A stretch of 64,000 bases of DNA from Patella vulgata. Its lineage: Eukaryota > Mollusca > Gastropoda > Patellidae. A program made the translations under genes and the position numbers. This document shows, piece after piece, positions 18,649 to 30,604 of the stretch; within the stretch, counting starts at the first letter, position 1; each line of letters opens with the position of its first letter. The DNA is taken from positions 15,389,501-15,453,500 of the forward strand of contig NC_065886.2 in NCBI RefSeq assembly GCF_932274485.2, written 5' to 3'. Under the pieces are notes generated by a model. That model worked only from the letters and a program-made list of their open reading frames with translations, ran no database searches and was not told where the DNA came from.

Positions 18649-20170
18649 GGGTTTCACACCGCGTAGCTTGTGTGAAACACTATTGTTTTTGTTAAGATTA
18701 TTATTCTTATTATTATTCTTATTATTATTCCAAATTATTTTTGATTAGATCTCAGCAACTCCTTGTCGGATCGTTACGATTTCTTCGGTTTTACTGGAAA
18801 AGTGGGTGTGACTTAGAGGATAAAGCTATTTTGATCGTTCTGCGACAATGCGAAATGTCCGAAATCACCGAAGCTATCGTTTTTAGAAATATCGCAGTAA
18901 TTTTAACAATAATCATTGGATTTTAACTTTCGATACATTTTGGCATAGCCGGACACAGGGCACATAGCTATGCTACTTTTGATTTTTGATTTTCGGCTAT
19001 TTCGATTAAAAGGTGAAAAAAGGTGTAAAATTAAGCTATTTACAACCCATCCAGCGTTTTCATATTTTAAAATATTACTTCGTAACTTTCATAAACTCGT
19101 TGCAATAATCTATATGGAGAGAATGTATGTGAAAATTAATTTGTAATATGCGCAGTTGCCGAGAAATGGTCAATTTTGCATGAGTCGTTCTTTACGCTAT
19201 TGTGCCTGTAAAAGAGTCAATTATTATTGGATTTTCATAAAAGTGACACCATTTGATGCATAATGTCAATTGTGACTAGTTCAACTCAATTTTACATTTT
19301 CAATGTCACCGGAAATGACGAAATTTGGGCAAAAACTGTATTTATAGCCTTCGAAACAAATAATTTATTCAAATGCGTCGTATTTAGTGTTTGTTTAAGA
19401 TTTTGATATTTGATTCTAATCAACTAAAAGAATGAACCCATACGATCATATAGATATTACAAAATGGTTTCTAACTTGTTCAGTTGCGGAGAAATAGGCA
19501 ATTTAATTTTCAACAGGTCACTTTTCAAGGTTTTTTGTCCACAAAAGTGTCAATTATTATTCGATTTTCATAAAATTTTCACTGTGTGATACCTAATGCC
19601 ATTTACGATTTCATACAAGTAGTTTAAGATTTTCATTATCACCGTAAGTAACGTCATTTTGGCAAAAACTGTATTTTTAGCCTTCAAAACAGATATTTTA
19701 TTCAAATGAGTCTTATTTGTATTGTTTTTAAAATTATGATATTTGATTCCAATCAGCAAATAGATTGAACCCATCCGATCATACAGATACCAGAAAATGG
19801 TTTCTAACTTGTACGGTTGCAGAGAAATAGGCGATTTTCTACAAGTCACTTTTAAAGGTTTTTGGCCTATAAAAGTGGCAATTGTTATTCGATTTACATA
19901 AAATTTTCACCATGTGATGCCTTATGTCATTTCTGATTTCATAAAACTAATTGAACATTTTCATTATCACCGGAAGTACAGTACACTTACATGTAACAAA
20001 TGTATAAAATGAATTGATATTGCTGGATTTTGTTGATTCGGCGTCCATTTTATTTGATGTGTGCAATGCTTATGTGGAAACCTGTTTAATGGTTTCATTG
20101 GTACCGGAAGTAACATGTTTAGGGTAAAGTGGCACCGGTGAAACCCGTCATTACTGCATCGCAGTTCTAG
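18649..20170 (+). mobile_element. non-autonomous Helitron2/Helentron-like element (candidate)
   Basis: The left end GGGTTTCACACCG is inverted near the right end (CACCGGTGAAACCC). The right end has a short hairpin ACTGC-ATC-GCAGT followed five bases later by terminal CTAG and then T. An end repeat placed just inside a terminal hairpin and a CTAG end fit Helitron2-type elements. The interior has two to three ~300-bp tandem units sharing GTATTTTTAGCCTTCAAAAC and TGGTTTCTAACTTGT. No Rep/helicase coding was recognised. Confidence 0.55.
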
Positions 20171-20289
20171 TTTTTCTTTTTTTTACAGGAAACGATCATA
20201 AGCTGAATCCTAGCAACGAAATGTGTGATAAAAACTGACAATTTCAGGGAGAGATTAGCAGATACCGATGTCCGATAATAATGAGTAAT

Positions 20290-20660
20290 GGCGAATAAAT
20301 GTGAAATATACAAAGACTAATAATAATGAATATAAAGGTCTTGTAGTAAAAAGATAAATATACAATATACAAAATGACGTAATTAAAAATGGTGGATAAC
20401 GAAATTGTGTACTAAACTGTGAATATACAATGGTGTAATATTGATATAAAGATTGCATACCAAACGGTGTATATGATTGAATATACCATGTGAATATACA
20501 CGTACTATGGTGTAATCAAATGTGAACATGGACATTGAAGTAATACAATATGAATATTCGTGTATACACATGTGTGATAAGCGGTTGATTAATATACACG
20601 ATATCAATGAAATGTGGATATACAATGACGTAATAAAATGTGAATATACAATGACTGAAT
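20290..20660. repeat. imperfect tandem repeat of GTGAATATACAATG type
   Basis: Units of roughly 20-40 bp such as GTGAATATACAATGACGTAA are scattered in tandem. The minus-strand frames here derive from it. Confidence 0.65.
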
Positions 20661-20936
20661 AAAAAGTGTATGATGACGTCGCAAAAGACCCATTAATTAT
20701 CTAGTGCAGAGGAGTATTTAGCAATCGAGAATATTAATTGACGATTTTGGTCAAGTATTAAATTATCTTAATGTAAAATCAGGTAAAAATCACCGTAGTA
20801 AACACGTATTCTGAGAGTATTGCTGAAACAATACATATTATGCCCTGCAGGTCCCAAAAAAAATTTTCATTGAATTTGTACCCTGTTATATGAAACAGTG
20901 TGCAAAATTTTTATAAAAAAACAAACAAATTTTAGG

Positions 20937-21395
20937 TTAAAGGAGCTAAATCTCTATTTTTTGGCACCTAGAAATGGGTACAAATGAGTCGCAATGCATA
21001 TGATAATGTAAAGTGAATGTATATAAACTGATTTACATTCAATCGTTTCTGTTTTAATGTAATTTATAATCAGTTACGCGAAGAGTCCAAATTGAATGGC
21101 AGTTTTTGGCGCCTGGTTATTCCAGTATACACCGGTAGTATTCTCCCGTGGGATATGTTTAGCCTCGTTCTAAGAGTCGCTTCATTACAAATGGCGCTGG
21201 GAAGCATTCTGTCACACGATTCGTGTGCCAATTTTAAATTTCCATATTGACTTAAATATGGAATATCAGAAGCCCATCTTTTAATGGTAAAATAATAACA
21301 TCAATTTTGATTTAAATTGACCAATAAGTCGTGTTTGCAATGTCGAATACTGTAGATGATATTGAGTTAGAGACTTGGCTATTTTATATGATACG
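20937..21395. mobile_element. MITE F1 copy
   Basis: The left end is TTAAAGGAGCTAAATCTC, and the internal ATGTATATAAACTGATTTAC matches other copies. The right end (ACTTGGCTATTTTAT) has lost a clean TTAA. Confidence 0.75.
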
Positions 21396-21539
21396 TTTAT
21401 ATTTTAGAATTTAATAATAACACATAATGCACCTGTCTATTGAAAAATATAAATTATTTTGAAAGTTTAGCTATGCCATTCACTCTAGAGTTCTATCTTT
21501 GAACGTAAAAAGAAACTGTGTAAATAAATTTATTTAGAC

Positions 21540-21985
21540 TCAGCTCTACAATGACATGTGAAGATAATAAATTATGCGACTCAACTCTATATTGACACGT
21601 GAAGATAACAGATTATGTGACTCAACTATAGATTGATATGTGAAGATAACAGATTATGTGACCTAACGCTAGATTGACATGTGAAGATAATAGATTATGT
21701 GACTCGTCTCTAGATTGACACGTGAAGATAATAGATTAGGCGACTCAACTCTAGATTGACACTTGAAGATAACAGATTATGCACTCAACTCTGTGACATG
21801 TGAAGATAAAAGAGATTATGTGACTCATCTCTAGATTGACATGTGAAGATAATAGATTATGTGACCCATCTCTAGATTGACATGTGAAGATAATAGATTA
21901 TGCGACTCAACTCTAGATTGATATGTAAAGATAACAATGATATTGAAGATAATAGATAACTTCGATTTTTCAGAAACTCAAAGAT
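21540..21985. repeat. ~42-bp satellite, about 9-10 units
   Basis: The unit resembles GACTCAACTCTAGATTGACA then TGTGAAGATAATAGATTATGT. Units differ by point changes and small indels. Confidence 0.9.
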
Positions 21986-22014
21986 CAACCGCCGTGTATA
22001 TGAACTCTAGCTAG

Positions 22015-22490
22015 CTTGATATGCGAATCAGGTGTAGATTGATATGTGAATCAACTGTTGGTCAACTCTAGATTGATATGTGAATCAACCCTAGATTGAT
22101 ACGTGAATCAACCCTAGATTGATACGCGAATCAACCCTAGATTGATACGTGAATTAACTCTAGATCAGTATGTGAATCAACTCTAGGTCGATATGTGAAT
22201 CAAATGTCGATCAACTATAGAGTGATATGTGAATCAACAAAAATTTGATATGTGAATCAACTCTACATTGAATCAACTGTACAATGTTATGTGAATCAAC
22301 TTTAGATTGCAATATGAATCAACTCTAGATTGATATGTGAATCAACTCTAGATTGATAGTAGATTGATATTTTGATCAACTCCACATAGACAGGTGAACC
22401 AGCCCTGGATTGATATGTAAATTAAGTTTAAATAAAATATGGACGAACTCTAGATTGACATGAGTATGAGAATTAACTCTAGTATGAGGA
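22015..22490. repeat. ~23-bp satellite, about 18-20 units
   Basis: The unit resembles AACTCTAGATTGATATGTG then AATC. It shares CAACTCTAGATTGA with the 42-bp array just upstream, so the two probably have a common origin. Confidence 0.85.
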
Positions 22491-22995
22491 TGGCTACATG
22501 AGCCCTTGGAACTCGCTATGTGACTATCATTCACCAGTAAATGAAGTCCAGATCGATGTTAGAGAAAATATTTCCCCGGGGACAATTGGATGTAAGAACT
22601 CGGCTATGGTTTTAATCACCATAACCAAGCATAGATCTGCATGGCGCATTTTATTAATTTAATCAACGAATACAATAACAAAGCTGAGATAAAGTTTTGT
22701 TGAAGATCCCCTTTCGTCAGCCCATCCCTGTATGATAGTTTATAGAAATAGTGACGTATTATGTAGCTATGTTCCGTTATCTATGACAATGCTGGTAGAA
22801 ATGTTAGAATTAACAATAAATATAAATATATATTGTGTGTCATTTCAAAATGGCTTGGACATAAAAATTTGTAATTACTTAAATAGGACAGCTTATGGTT
22901 GCGGTAGCGTGCAGGGGTTTGGTGATGCTGTGGGTCAACTCCTTGATCATATACCCACAACAGTCAAGTACAGTATCTAGTATCTGGAAGACATA

Positions 22996-23478
22996 TTAAA
23001 GGAGCTAATTCGCCAATATTTGGCACTTAATATTGACACAAATGGGTCACAACCCATATAATAATGTAATATGAATGTATAAAAAACTGATTTAAATTCA
23101 ATCGTTTCTGGTTTTACCCTATAATTTCAAATCAGTTATGTTCGGCGAAATACGCTATAGGTCTCAATCGAATGGCAATCTCTAACGTTTGGTTATTCCA
23201 GTCTACACCGATAGGATTTATAGCGCATGCTCTCTAGATAAGAATATGGCGTGACCGTTTGACATGACTTGTGTCTAGCCTCGTTCCTCGAGTTCCTTGT
23301 TACAAATGACGCTGAAACGCATTATGGTACACGATTCGTGTACTAATGGCAAAATGTTTATTTTGTCTTAAATATTGGATAAGCCCATTTTTTCCAGTAA
23401 GATCACAACATTAATGTTGATATAAATTGATAAAAAATTCGAATACTTTGTATGATATTGAGGGCTTAGCTACTTTAA
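22996..23478. mobile_element. MITE F1 copy with TTAA at both edges
   Basis: Left TTAAAGGAGCTAATTCGCC, right GGCTTAGCTACTTTAA. The interior includes GTTCGGCGAAATACG. Confidence 0.8.
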
Positions 23479-24810
23479 GTATGTCAAAAGTGATGAAATA
23501 TTTTTTTTATCCAGATTATCCAAATTAAGTAGGACAGCTTGTACATCAAAGTTTAACGCGATAATTTCCAGTTTTCGAAATCTTAATTGAATACCACAGT
23601 CGCACCCTCTCTGCACGTCACTGTATAGTTGTCTAGAATCTCAACCAACTGCGTTTTGGAGACATAGATTTGTGACCTGTATAAACATTAATTAACTTTA
23701 ACTTAAACGTTGCGTAGACAAACGTGTTTAATACAAATTCTTTATATTTTATCTTTGCTTATTGTACTTGCACAGCTTATTTCCACTTACAGAAATAGTA
23801 TTTGTTAATACCGTATATGGTAGGGTTATGCTCAGAGGCGTTAATGTCTAGTTTATATCGATTCAAGTAGCTATAGCGACAGGTCTTACGCAAGGAAGTA
23901 GTTGCTTTGTGAAATGGTCGCCATGATTGTATTCAATTCTGATAACTCTTAATTTTTTAAAGGGGCAGTATTAGATTTCAAAGGGGTAGTCTTAGATTTC
24001 CGTATCCGTTGATAATAGAACATCACACAAAGTTAACTAATTTTAAACACTAAGGGGTAGTCTTAGATTTCAAAAGGTATCCGTTGATAAAATAACATCA
24101 CATGAATCTCTAAAAGATATTAGTCCAAAAATGATTCAATGCGTGGAACTGAAATGTCATCGATCTATACTATTCGCTAGGTAATAAGCCCGGCGTCAGC
24201 TTGTTCGCGAAAATTTATTTGTAGGCCTGTTTTAGAACCGATTGAATCCAAGCCTGGGTATTATCTAGCGTTGGTATTTTGATTTTGTGCCCTTAATGAA
24301 ACGTTAAATAATCTATCAGAGTACATATTAGTGTGCAGTAAGCGATCAGAAATTTTATATTTTAGCGAAATATGCAAATGGCACATCGTTACTTTAAAGA
24401 AATTCGTTATTTTAAAGCACGGGATACATTTTAAATATTGTTAATTAAAGTAACGTTTGTCGAAGAATGGTTGTGGTAATTGTCAAGAGAAATAAGAAAT
24501 CAATAACATCTGCTGTAAGTTACAAGTTTGATTTGGCAATTACAAAGAAACCATGACAGCAGCCATCCAAATGTGGTCTTACTTATTAATCTTGATAAAA
24601 TCTTGACAACCATTTCTATTGGGAAATAAATTACCGATTTAAGCATATACAATATGTAATTTTACATTTTAATGCAGTGTTATTCCCTTTTGATAGTATT
24701 GACATTTTTTGAAAATCTTCTAGAAACCTGGAGAATTACTTAGTTTAATTGCAAAATAGCACGTGATTAGTGTCATTTAATTATTCGAGATTTGATCTCA
24801 TGCACGAATA
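23479..24810. other. intergenic, mostly unique
   Basis: One small duplication (GGGGTAGTCTTAGATTTC near 23982 and 24056, each followed by TATCCGTTGATAA). No gene seen. Confidence 0.5.
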
Positions 24811-24814
24811 TTAT

Positions 24815-25640
24815 GTTCTGATATAACAGTGTTAATGCTTTGATCTCATCCACTAACATTTCATCCACGAACAATGTTAGTGGGTTTTTTATCATCCACG
24901 AACATTGTTTGTGTTTTATTTAATCCAACAACAACAACAGTGTTAATATTGTATCTTACCCACAAACATTGTTAGTGTTTTGATCTCATGCATGAACAAA
25001 CATTGTTAGTTTTTTATTTCATCCACCAACATCAGTGTTAATATTGTATCTCACCCACGAACAATGTTAGTGTGTTGATTTCACCCACAAACATCGTTAG
25101 AGTTTTGATCTCACCAACGAACATTGTTAGTATTTATTTAATCCACCAACATCAGTGTTAATATTGTATCTCACCCACGAACATTGTTTTGATCTCATGC
25201 ACGAACATTGTTAGTGTTTTATATCAACCACGAACATTGTTAGTGTGTTGATCTCACCCACAAACATTGTTAATGTTTATTTAATCCACCAACATCAGTG
25301 TTAATATTGTATCTCACCCACGAACATTGTTAGTGTGTTGATTTCACCCACAAACATCGTTAGAGTTTTGATCTCACCAACGAACATTGTTAGTGTTTAT
25401 TTAATCCACCAACATCAGTGTTAATATTGTATCTCACCCATGAACATTGTTAGTGTGTTGATTTCACCCACAAACATCGTTAGAGTTTTGATATCATTCA
25501 CGAACATTGTAGTTTTTTTTTGTGATCTCATGTTCTCATGTACGACAATTGTTAGTGTTCTGAGCTCTTGCACGCACATTGTTAGTGTTTTCATCTCATG
25601 CACGAATACTGTTAGTATTTTAATTTCATAACTCGAACAT
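24815..25640. repeat. higher-order satellite, ~30-36-bp monomers in ~120-bp units
   Basis: Monomers share CACGAACATTGTTAGTGTTT with ATCTCACC. Several monomers form a longer unit (AATCCACCAACATCAGTGTT ... ATCTCACCCACGAACATTG ... CACAAACATCGTTAGAG) repeated about three to four times between 25020 and 25500. Degenerate monomers continue to about 25920. The frames on both strands are artefacts. Confidence 0.9.
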
Positions 25641-26464
25641 CGTTACTATTTGTGGTTGGGATCATTTGGTATATTATCACAAGTAAAACAAAATCGCTAG
25701 TTATTGAACTTTAAACATTACAATAAATACTTTTAAATAATATATAATTCTATTATTCACCCGGTTTGTTACATACACATACACATTATTGGTGTGTTAA
25801 TGTCATACGCGCACAATGTTGGTGTTTTAATAGCATACCCGCACGTTGTGTATTTGACCAGAAAGACAAATATTGTGAGCGTTTTATTCTACTACACATA
25901 TAAGTGTGTATATTTAAAATTCATACGCAAATAGTTGTTTGTATTTTGCTCTTATGAAAGTAAATTTTTTACTGTTTATTTTCTTTTTTATAATGTTATC
26001 GACGTAAGCCTACACCCTTTATCAATCAAGTACTTATCGGTTCAAAATGCATTATGCGTTCTCGTTTATACTGTTGTATTGTCTACTATAGATGTTCAGC
26101 AACATCAGGATACGATACCGCATGGTCCCTTTTTATGTTTTTTAAAATATTCTATTAAGATTATATTCACGTACGTTCTTGGTATATTGTCGATATGGTT
26201 ATTCTGATATTATATGTACATTGTTAATACACATTATTGTATATAAACTGTGGAATAACATTAATAAATAGATTATAAATTATGTATTTTATCATAACAT
26301 ACCACATTTCACAACTTGCAATTTCATGCTGTTATTACATCATGTTTATATTTATTATTTATATTTAAACCCATTGTTATTCTTTATGCACATAAAGGAA
26401 TAAAACCTTCTTTTTCTTATTTACAATTTGTTTGTGGTTTTTATTTATTTGTATATAATATGTG

Positions 26465-27060
26465 CAGGAGAACCACACCACACACAATCACAATCCATAA
26501 GAGAAACCCGCGGACACTGCGAGCAATCAGGGGTATGCAAGCAATACGCAACAAACAAATCAAGTGAGTGAATGCCCCAGTCGAAAGCGTCCACTGTGCT
26601 GAAGAGCCCCGGGTGTGTAGTGATACAGATTTCGCTCAAAAATTAAATAAAACAACAATAAAACTGAAATGAAATGGGTTTTAACGTCCTACTGTTCTGC
26701 TCCTATACTGAGCTAATGAAGACGGATATACGCCATACCGTGTGCTATGAGGGAAATTTGGCCCGGGTCTTTTATGTGCGCGCCAATGTGTACGCGGGAC
26801 CTCGGTTTTTCGTCCCATCCACATAACTAGACAGCTGTCTTTGCCAGGCCCTCTGTCTTGCACCACTGACAAGGGGATACCATGTTTTAAAATACCACGA
26901 CCTTCAGGCTAGCGAGTCAGCGCCTTACCAACTAAACCATCTTGGCTCCAATCCCCGAAAAACGGATACTATTATTTACCGAAACCTTGAATCATTCTAG
27001 TGTGAATCATGATTGGCTATATGCTACAAGAACTCCCATTGTCGGCACATGAAGAAAACT
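26465..27060. repeat. dispersed repeat R4, first copy, interrupted by a SINE
   Basis: AAGCGTCCACTGTGCTG and GTGTAGTGATACAGATT recur at 27935-27985 with related flanks. The part after the SINE (ATTCTAGTGTGAATCATGAT, then GGCACATGAAGAAAA) parallels 28025-28100. Confidence 0.6.
26668..26948 (-). mobile_element. SINE S1, reverse copy inside R4
   Basis: Plus-strand order: TGGGTTTTAACGTCCTACTG, GCTAATGAAGACGGATATAC, CCAATGTGTACGCGGGACC, CACTGACAAGGGG, then a tRNA-like head reading GGCGCTGACTCGCTAGCC on the minus strand. Near full length. Confidence 0.75.
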
Positions 27061-27639
27061 GTTAATGATTATTCATTTTCTGGAAATGTGGTTAAATATC
27101 AAGTAAACAAGTACTACGGTACTGTGGACCAGGAAATTTTGCACAAGGGACACATTCCTCACAATACCGGCCATGGTGAATTGACGAAATCTCGCGTTGA
27201 TAAACGAGATGGTGGTTTATTTTTAGCGACATTGACACGCATCGCGTGCTAGGGTTGGGTTTAGGGTTAGGTTTGGTCCAAAAATTCGGGTTTGGTCCAA
27301 AAATTCTGACGTCATGTGCAATTCAAAGTGATTGACCCCGGCGACCAAGCTCAGACCAGGATCGCAGCCATCTTGGAAATGTGACGTCACATCAAAAATG
27401 GAAGTCGAAGGAAGAAGCAAAGTTTTATGTAGATCGTACATGAAAAAGAGGAGTAGCGCTTGGTCCTGTTCCTATAATAAATGACAGTAATCGAAACGTA
27501 TTAAACGTTATAAGCTTGTGAAAATATGAAACGAGAGGGGGAGACAGCAACACTCCCTTAAAAGAGTAGAAGAGACTGGACAGGCCGGTAAATCTGTGTA
27601 GCTGCTGGATCAAACAATAATGCTGCAGCGAAGAGAGTA

Positions 27640-27745
27640 GACATAGATAAATATCCCCGAACAAAGTAGTACAAAAAAACAGACTTAGGTCGATAGAGGG
27701 GTCTTTTAACCCGAAACGTTATGACGATGAATAAATCACCTCTCA
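27640..27745 (+). mobile_element. possible Penelope-like element end
   Basis: AGGGGTCTTTTAACCCGAAA then CGTTATGACGATGAATAAATC resembles the untranslated end of Penelope-like elements, whose repeats carry a hammerhead ribozyme. A hairpin (GGGG-loop-CCC) followed by GAAAC is visible; the rest of the ribozyme core is not convincing. Treated as a fossil. Confidence 0.35.
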
Positions 27746-27829
27746 TCCTAACCAATTGATAATATGTAGAGTGTAATATGTAACAGGCATTGCCTGAGTA
27801 GAGCGAAGCTGATTATTGTCTGCACCACA

Positions 27830-28105
27830 CACGAATAATTACACAAGACAAATTTACAGACAAGACACAATACGCAGTAATCACAAACAAAGTACATATC
27901 AGATCAAGTGAATAGATCCGGGGCTAGGCGTAAGCGTCCACTACGCTGTACAGTCTCGGGTCTGTAGTGATACAGACTGAACTCAAAAATGAAAACAAAC
28001 TTACAATAAGGGGGAATATTTCCCAAACGTTCTATAATACTAGTACGAGTCATCTGCTGTATGCCACATGAAATATCAATGTAAGCACATTGAAGGAAAA
28101 ATACC
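27830..28105. repeat. dispersed repeat R4, second copy
   Basis: CAAGTGAATAGATCC, TAAGCGTCCACTACGCTGTA, CTGTAGTGATACAGACT and TGCTGTATGCCACATGAA parallel 26465-27060. Confidence 0.6.
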
Positions 28106-28109
28106 TATA

Positions 28110-28890
28110 CAAGTAACCATATTGGTGAAATGTAGTAAAACGCCCAGTACAACTACATGGCCTATGTAGTATTGAGAAACATTATAAGCGTTCAAAGAAT
28201 TCAGGTGTATTATTTCTATAAAACAGAGAAAAACAATACTGAATATAAGGAAGTAATCGTAAAATGTGCGACTATCCTTGACGGCGATCGCCTAATGAAT
28301 GGCGTTACGTAAAAGGCGGTAGTTTTCCAAATGACGTCAAAGTTAGGAAGATAAGTTACAGTCCTTATAAGCCCTAGTATTAATACGTCTAAGCTTACAA
28401 TTACCGAATAGTCCTTTCATATAGCAAAAGACAACACGCAAAATCTTCTACAAGACCAAACATTATACGCGTCCATTTAAATGATTATTGAATATCCGTA
28501 TGTTTCATCATTCGACCAAGTACATCATGGCACAATGGTGAGATACATTTTGCGAAGGTGGAACGCAGATAAGTCAATGCCATTAAACTTATCCGTGCTA
28601 TGAAACCCGTTTTCGTACAACCGAACCACCCATCTGCGAAAACAATCCTGCCATAGTTGTATGAAAAAACTTTTAGGTAAAAAAAAAATCCCATTCAAAA
28701 TTGCTGAACTGTAATAACAGAGATACTTTCTAGGATTTCTCTTTCATCAATAAAGTAGATTAAATCCAGGACCCACTCGACCATAATTCTCTGTTATATA
28801 CTCAAACTAACAATGCAGAACAAACCTGTGAACCATTCGTACACTTTGAAATTTTTAAGGATATCAATGAATCATCAAATACAACCAGCA
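28110..28890. other. intergenic, unique sequence
   Basis: No gene or recognised repeat. Confidence 0.4.
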
Positions 28891-28897
28891 TGTTCTT

Positions 28898-29010
28898 GTG
28901 AACCACGGAGTCACGCGGGCTCGCTAGTCTGGAGGTCCCGGGGTTGATATTGGTGTAAGCCGAGTAAATCTCCCCAGACTTACCGGCGTGGATTCCCCTT
29001 GTAAGTGGGA
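28898..29010 (+). mobile_element. SINE S1 head fragment
   Basis: CCACGGAGTCACGCGGGCTC then GGGTTGATATTGGTGTAAGC and AGTAAATCTCCCCAGA match the S1 head and the start of its body. Confidence 0.65.
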
Positions 29011-29459
29011 CAGGAATCCTTGACAAAAGAATACATTACGCCACAAGTAGGATAAATCTATGATTTCAAGCATAAACTTAACCACTTACCCAAGATACAG
29101 TAATCTTAAATGTGATCGAAGAAACTGACGAAAGGAGAAGAAAGATTTTATTAATAGTGGTAACTACATTCGTGGCTAACCAAGCGGGGTGGGGGAGTGG
29201 TCTGGTCTGGATTCTATTTACTCTTCGGTAGATCGACGTAAGCAGATGAAAGTAATCAGGCTGTAACTCGTGGTAGTTGACACAATGATGTCTGGTTAAC
29301 ATAGGCTAGTCTTTAATGTCTGCGCTGATGATCGTACAATGCAACTCCACTGGGAATACATCAGGTCAGAACGAACTGATAAGTAATACAAAACACCACG
29401 ACATTCAATGGCATAGCGTGGGGGTGGGGATATGTGGGGATCCACGGCGACAGCCCCCT

Positions 29460-29580
29460 CCCCGTCAGACACAGTCCCCAAAGATTAAAAGCTTCAGCAC
29501 TTCGCTGTGTTCCTATACTATATATCTCATCACTATCATATTCACGGTTGTAGTGAACCGCCCAGTTAGTATACCACGAG
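29460..29580. repeat. dispersed repeat R3
   Basis: AAAGATTAAAAGCTTCAGC, then ATCTCATCACTATCATATTC and GAACCGCCCAGTTAGTATAC. Two more copies lie at 33245-33420 and 33540-33750. Confidence 0.7.
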
Positions 29581-29624
29581 TAGCGACAGACTGGGCAGTC
29601 AGTTTATTTTCTGATCCTCTCGTT

Positions 29625-29712
29625 CTCGACCGACCAACGCAGGGATCGATCACGGGACCTCCAGGTTAGCGAGCCGACTTGTTACGCACTGAGTCGCCGT
29701 GGCTCACAGAGT
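29625..29712 (-). mobile_element. SINE S1 head, reverse
   Basis: On the minus strand: GCCACGGCGACTCAGTGCGT then GCTCGCTAACCTGGAGGTCC and GTGATCGATCCC. Confidence 0.7.
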
Positions 29713-29714
29713 AA

Positions 29715-30600
29715 TTTAGTCATCAGATGGAACTCTATCGATCTTATGTCGAGATATTGCTCCGGTCACCGAAATCTTGTAAATATTCAAAATATGGATT
29801 TTTGCAATTTAGTTTATATGCTACTGAATGCGTTTATGTTTGTTTTTAGTTAAAGATACATAATGGGGGGATTAGTTAAAGTGCTGGTGTGACACTATGG
29901 GGCGGATGATGGTCTAGGACCGGCTTGGACTTCACGTATTTGGGTCAATTATCTCAATCATCAATTAATTGACTCTGGAACACCGTTTATGTTGTTACTA
30001 AGTTTATCTAACGAATACAGCAAACTACAAAGGTTACATACACGAAACTACAATATATATGATAGTTACTTTTTGAGTTATTAAATTATCTACGGTCTGA
30101 GTTTAATATCCTTTCTAACTCAGACCTAACGGCTTAGACGTGGCAAGAGCCACGTACTTCTTGTTAGTTCTACATAAGGTTCGCGCTGGGATGATGTGTT
30201 CGCCCTAGCCTCTAAGCCGAGGAGGCTATAGGTATGTTCCCCTTGAGCTCCAAATGATTGTCTGAAGATAAATCCAACCCGCTCTATAATATATAGAAGT
30301 ATAATGCATTAGCTTTTAGGGCGGGACAATTATCATTTTTGGTTAAGTGTTTCATATAGGAACCGTTTAACGTCAACATTATTCTAGTTAATTGTACTAA
30401 TCTGTGCACGAGAGGACTGGACGATAGTACCCTACTTTCCAGAAATGGATACTGACATAACTGGGGGTGAGTTAGTCTAAGTCTAGAGTCTAAGTTAGTA
30501 GTAGAGTAATGCAAGCTACTTCATTACCCTAGTTTTTGTCACACATCATGTAGGTAAAGATTTCTATATTAAACAGAACACTTTTCTTAGACCTAAAATA
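29715..30600. other. intergenic, unique sequence
   Basis: No gene or recognised repeat. Confidence 0.4.
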
Positions 30601-30604
30601 ACCA

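Noticed and set aside
24815-25640. CRISPR-like array
   Set aside because: Repeats are imperfect, lack unique equal-length spacers, form higher-order units and lie in a eukaryotic genome; they are satellite DNA.
29316-29669. 117-codon plus-strand frame
   Set aside because: It runs across repeat R3 and a reversed SINE head; no domain is recognisable.
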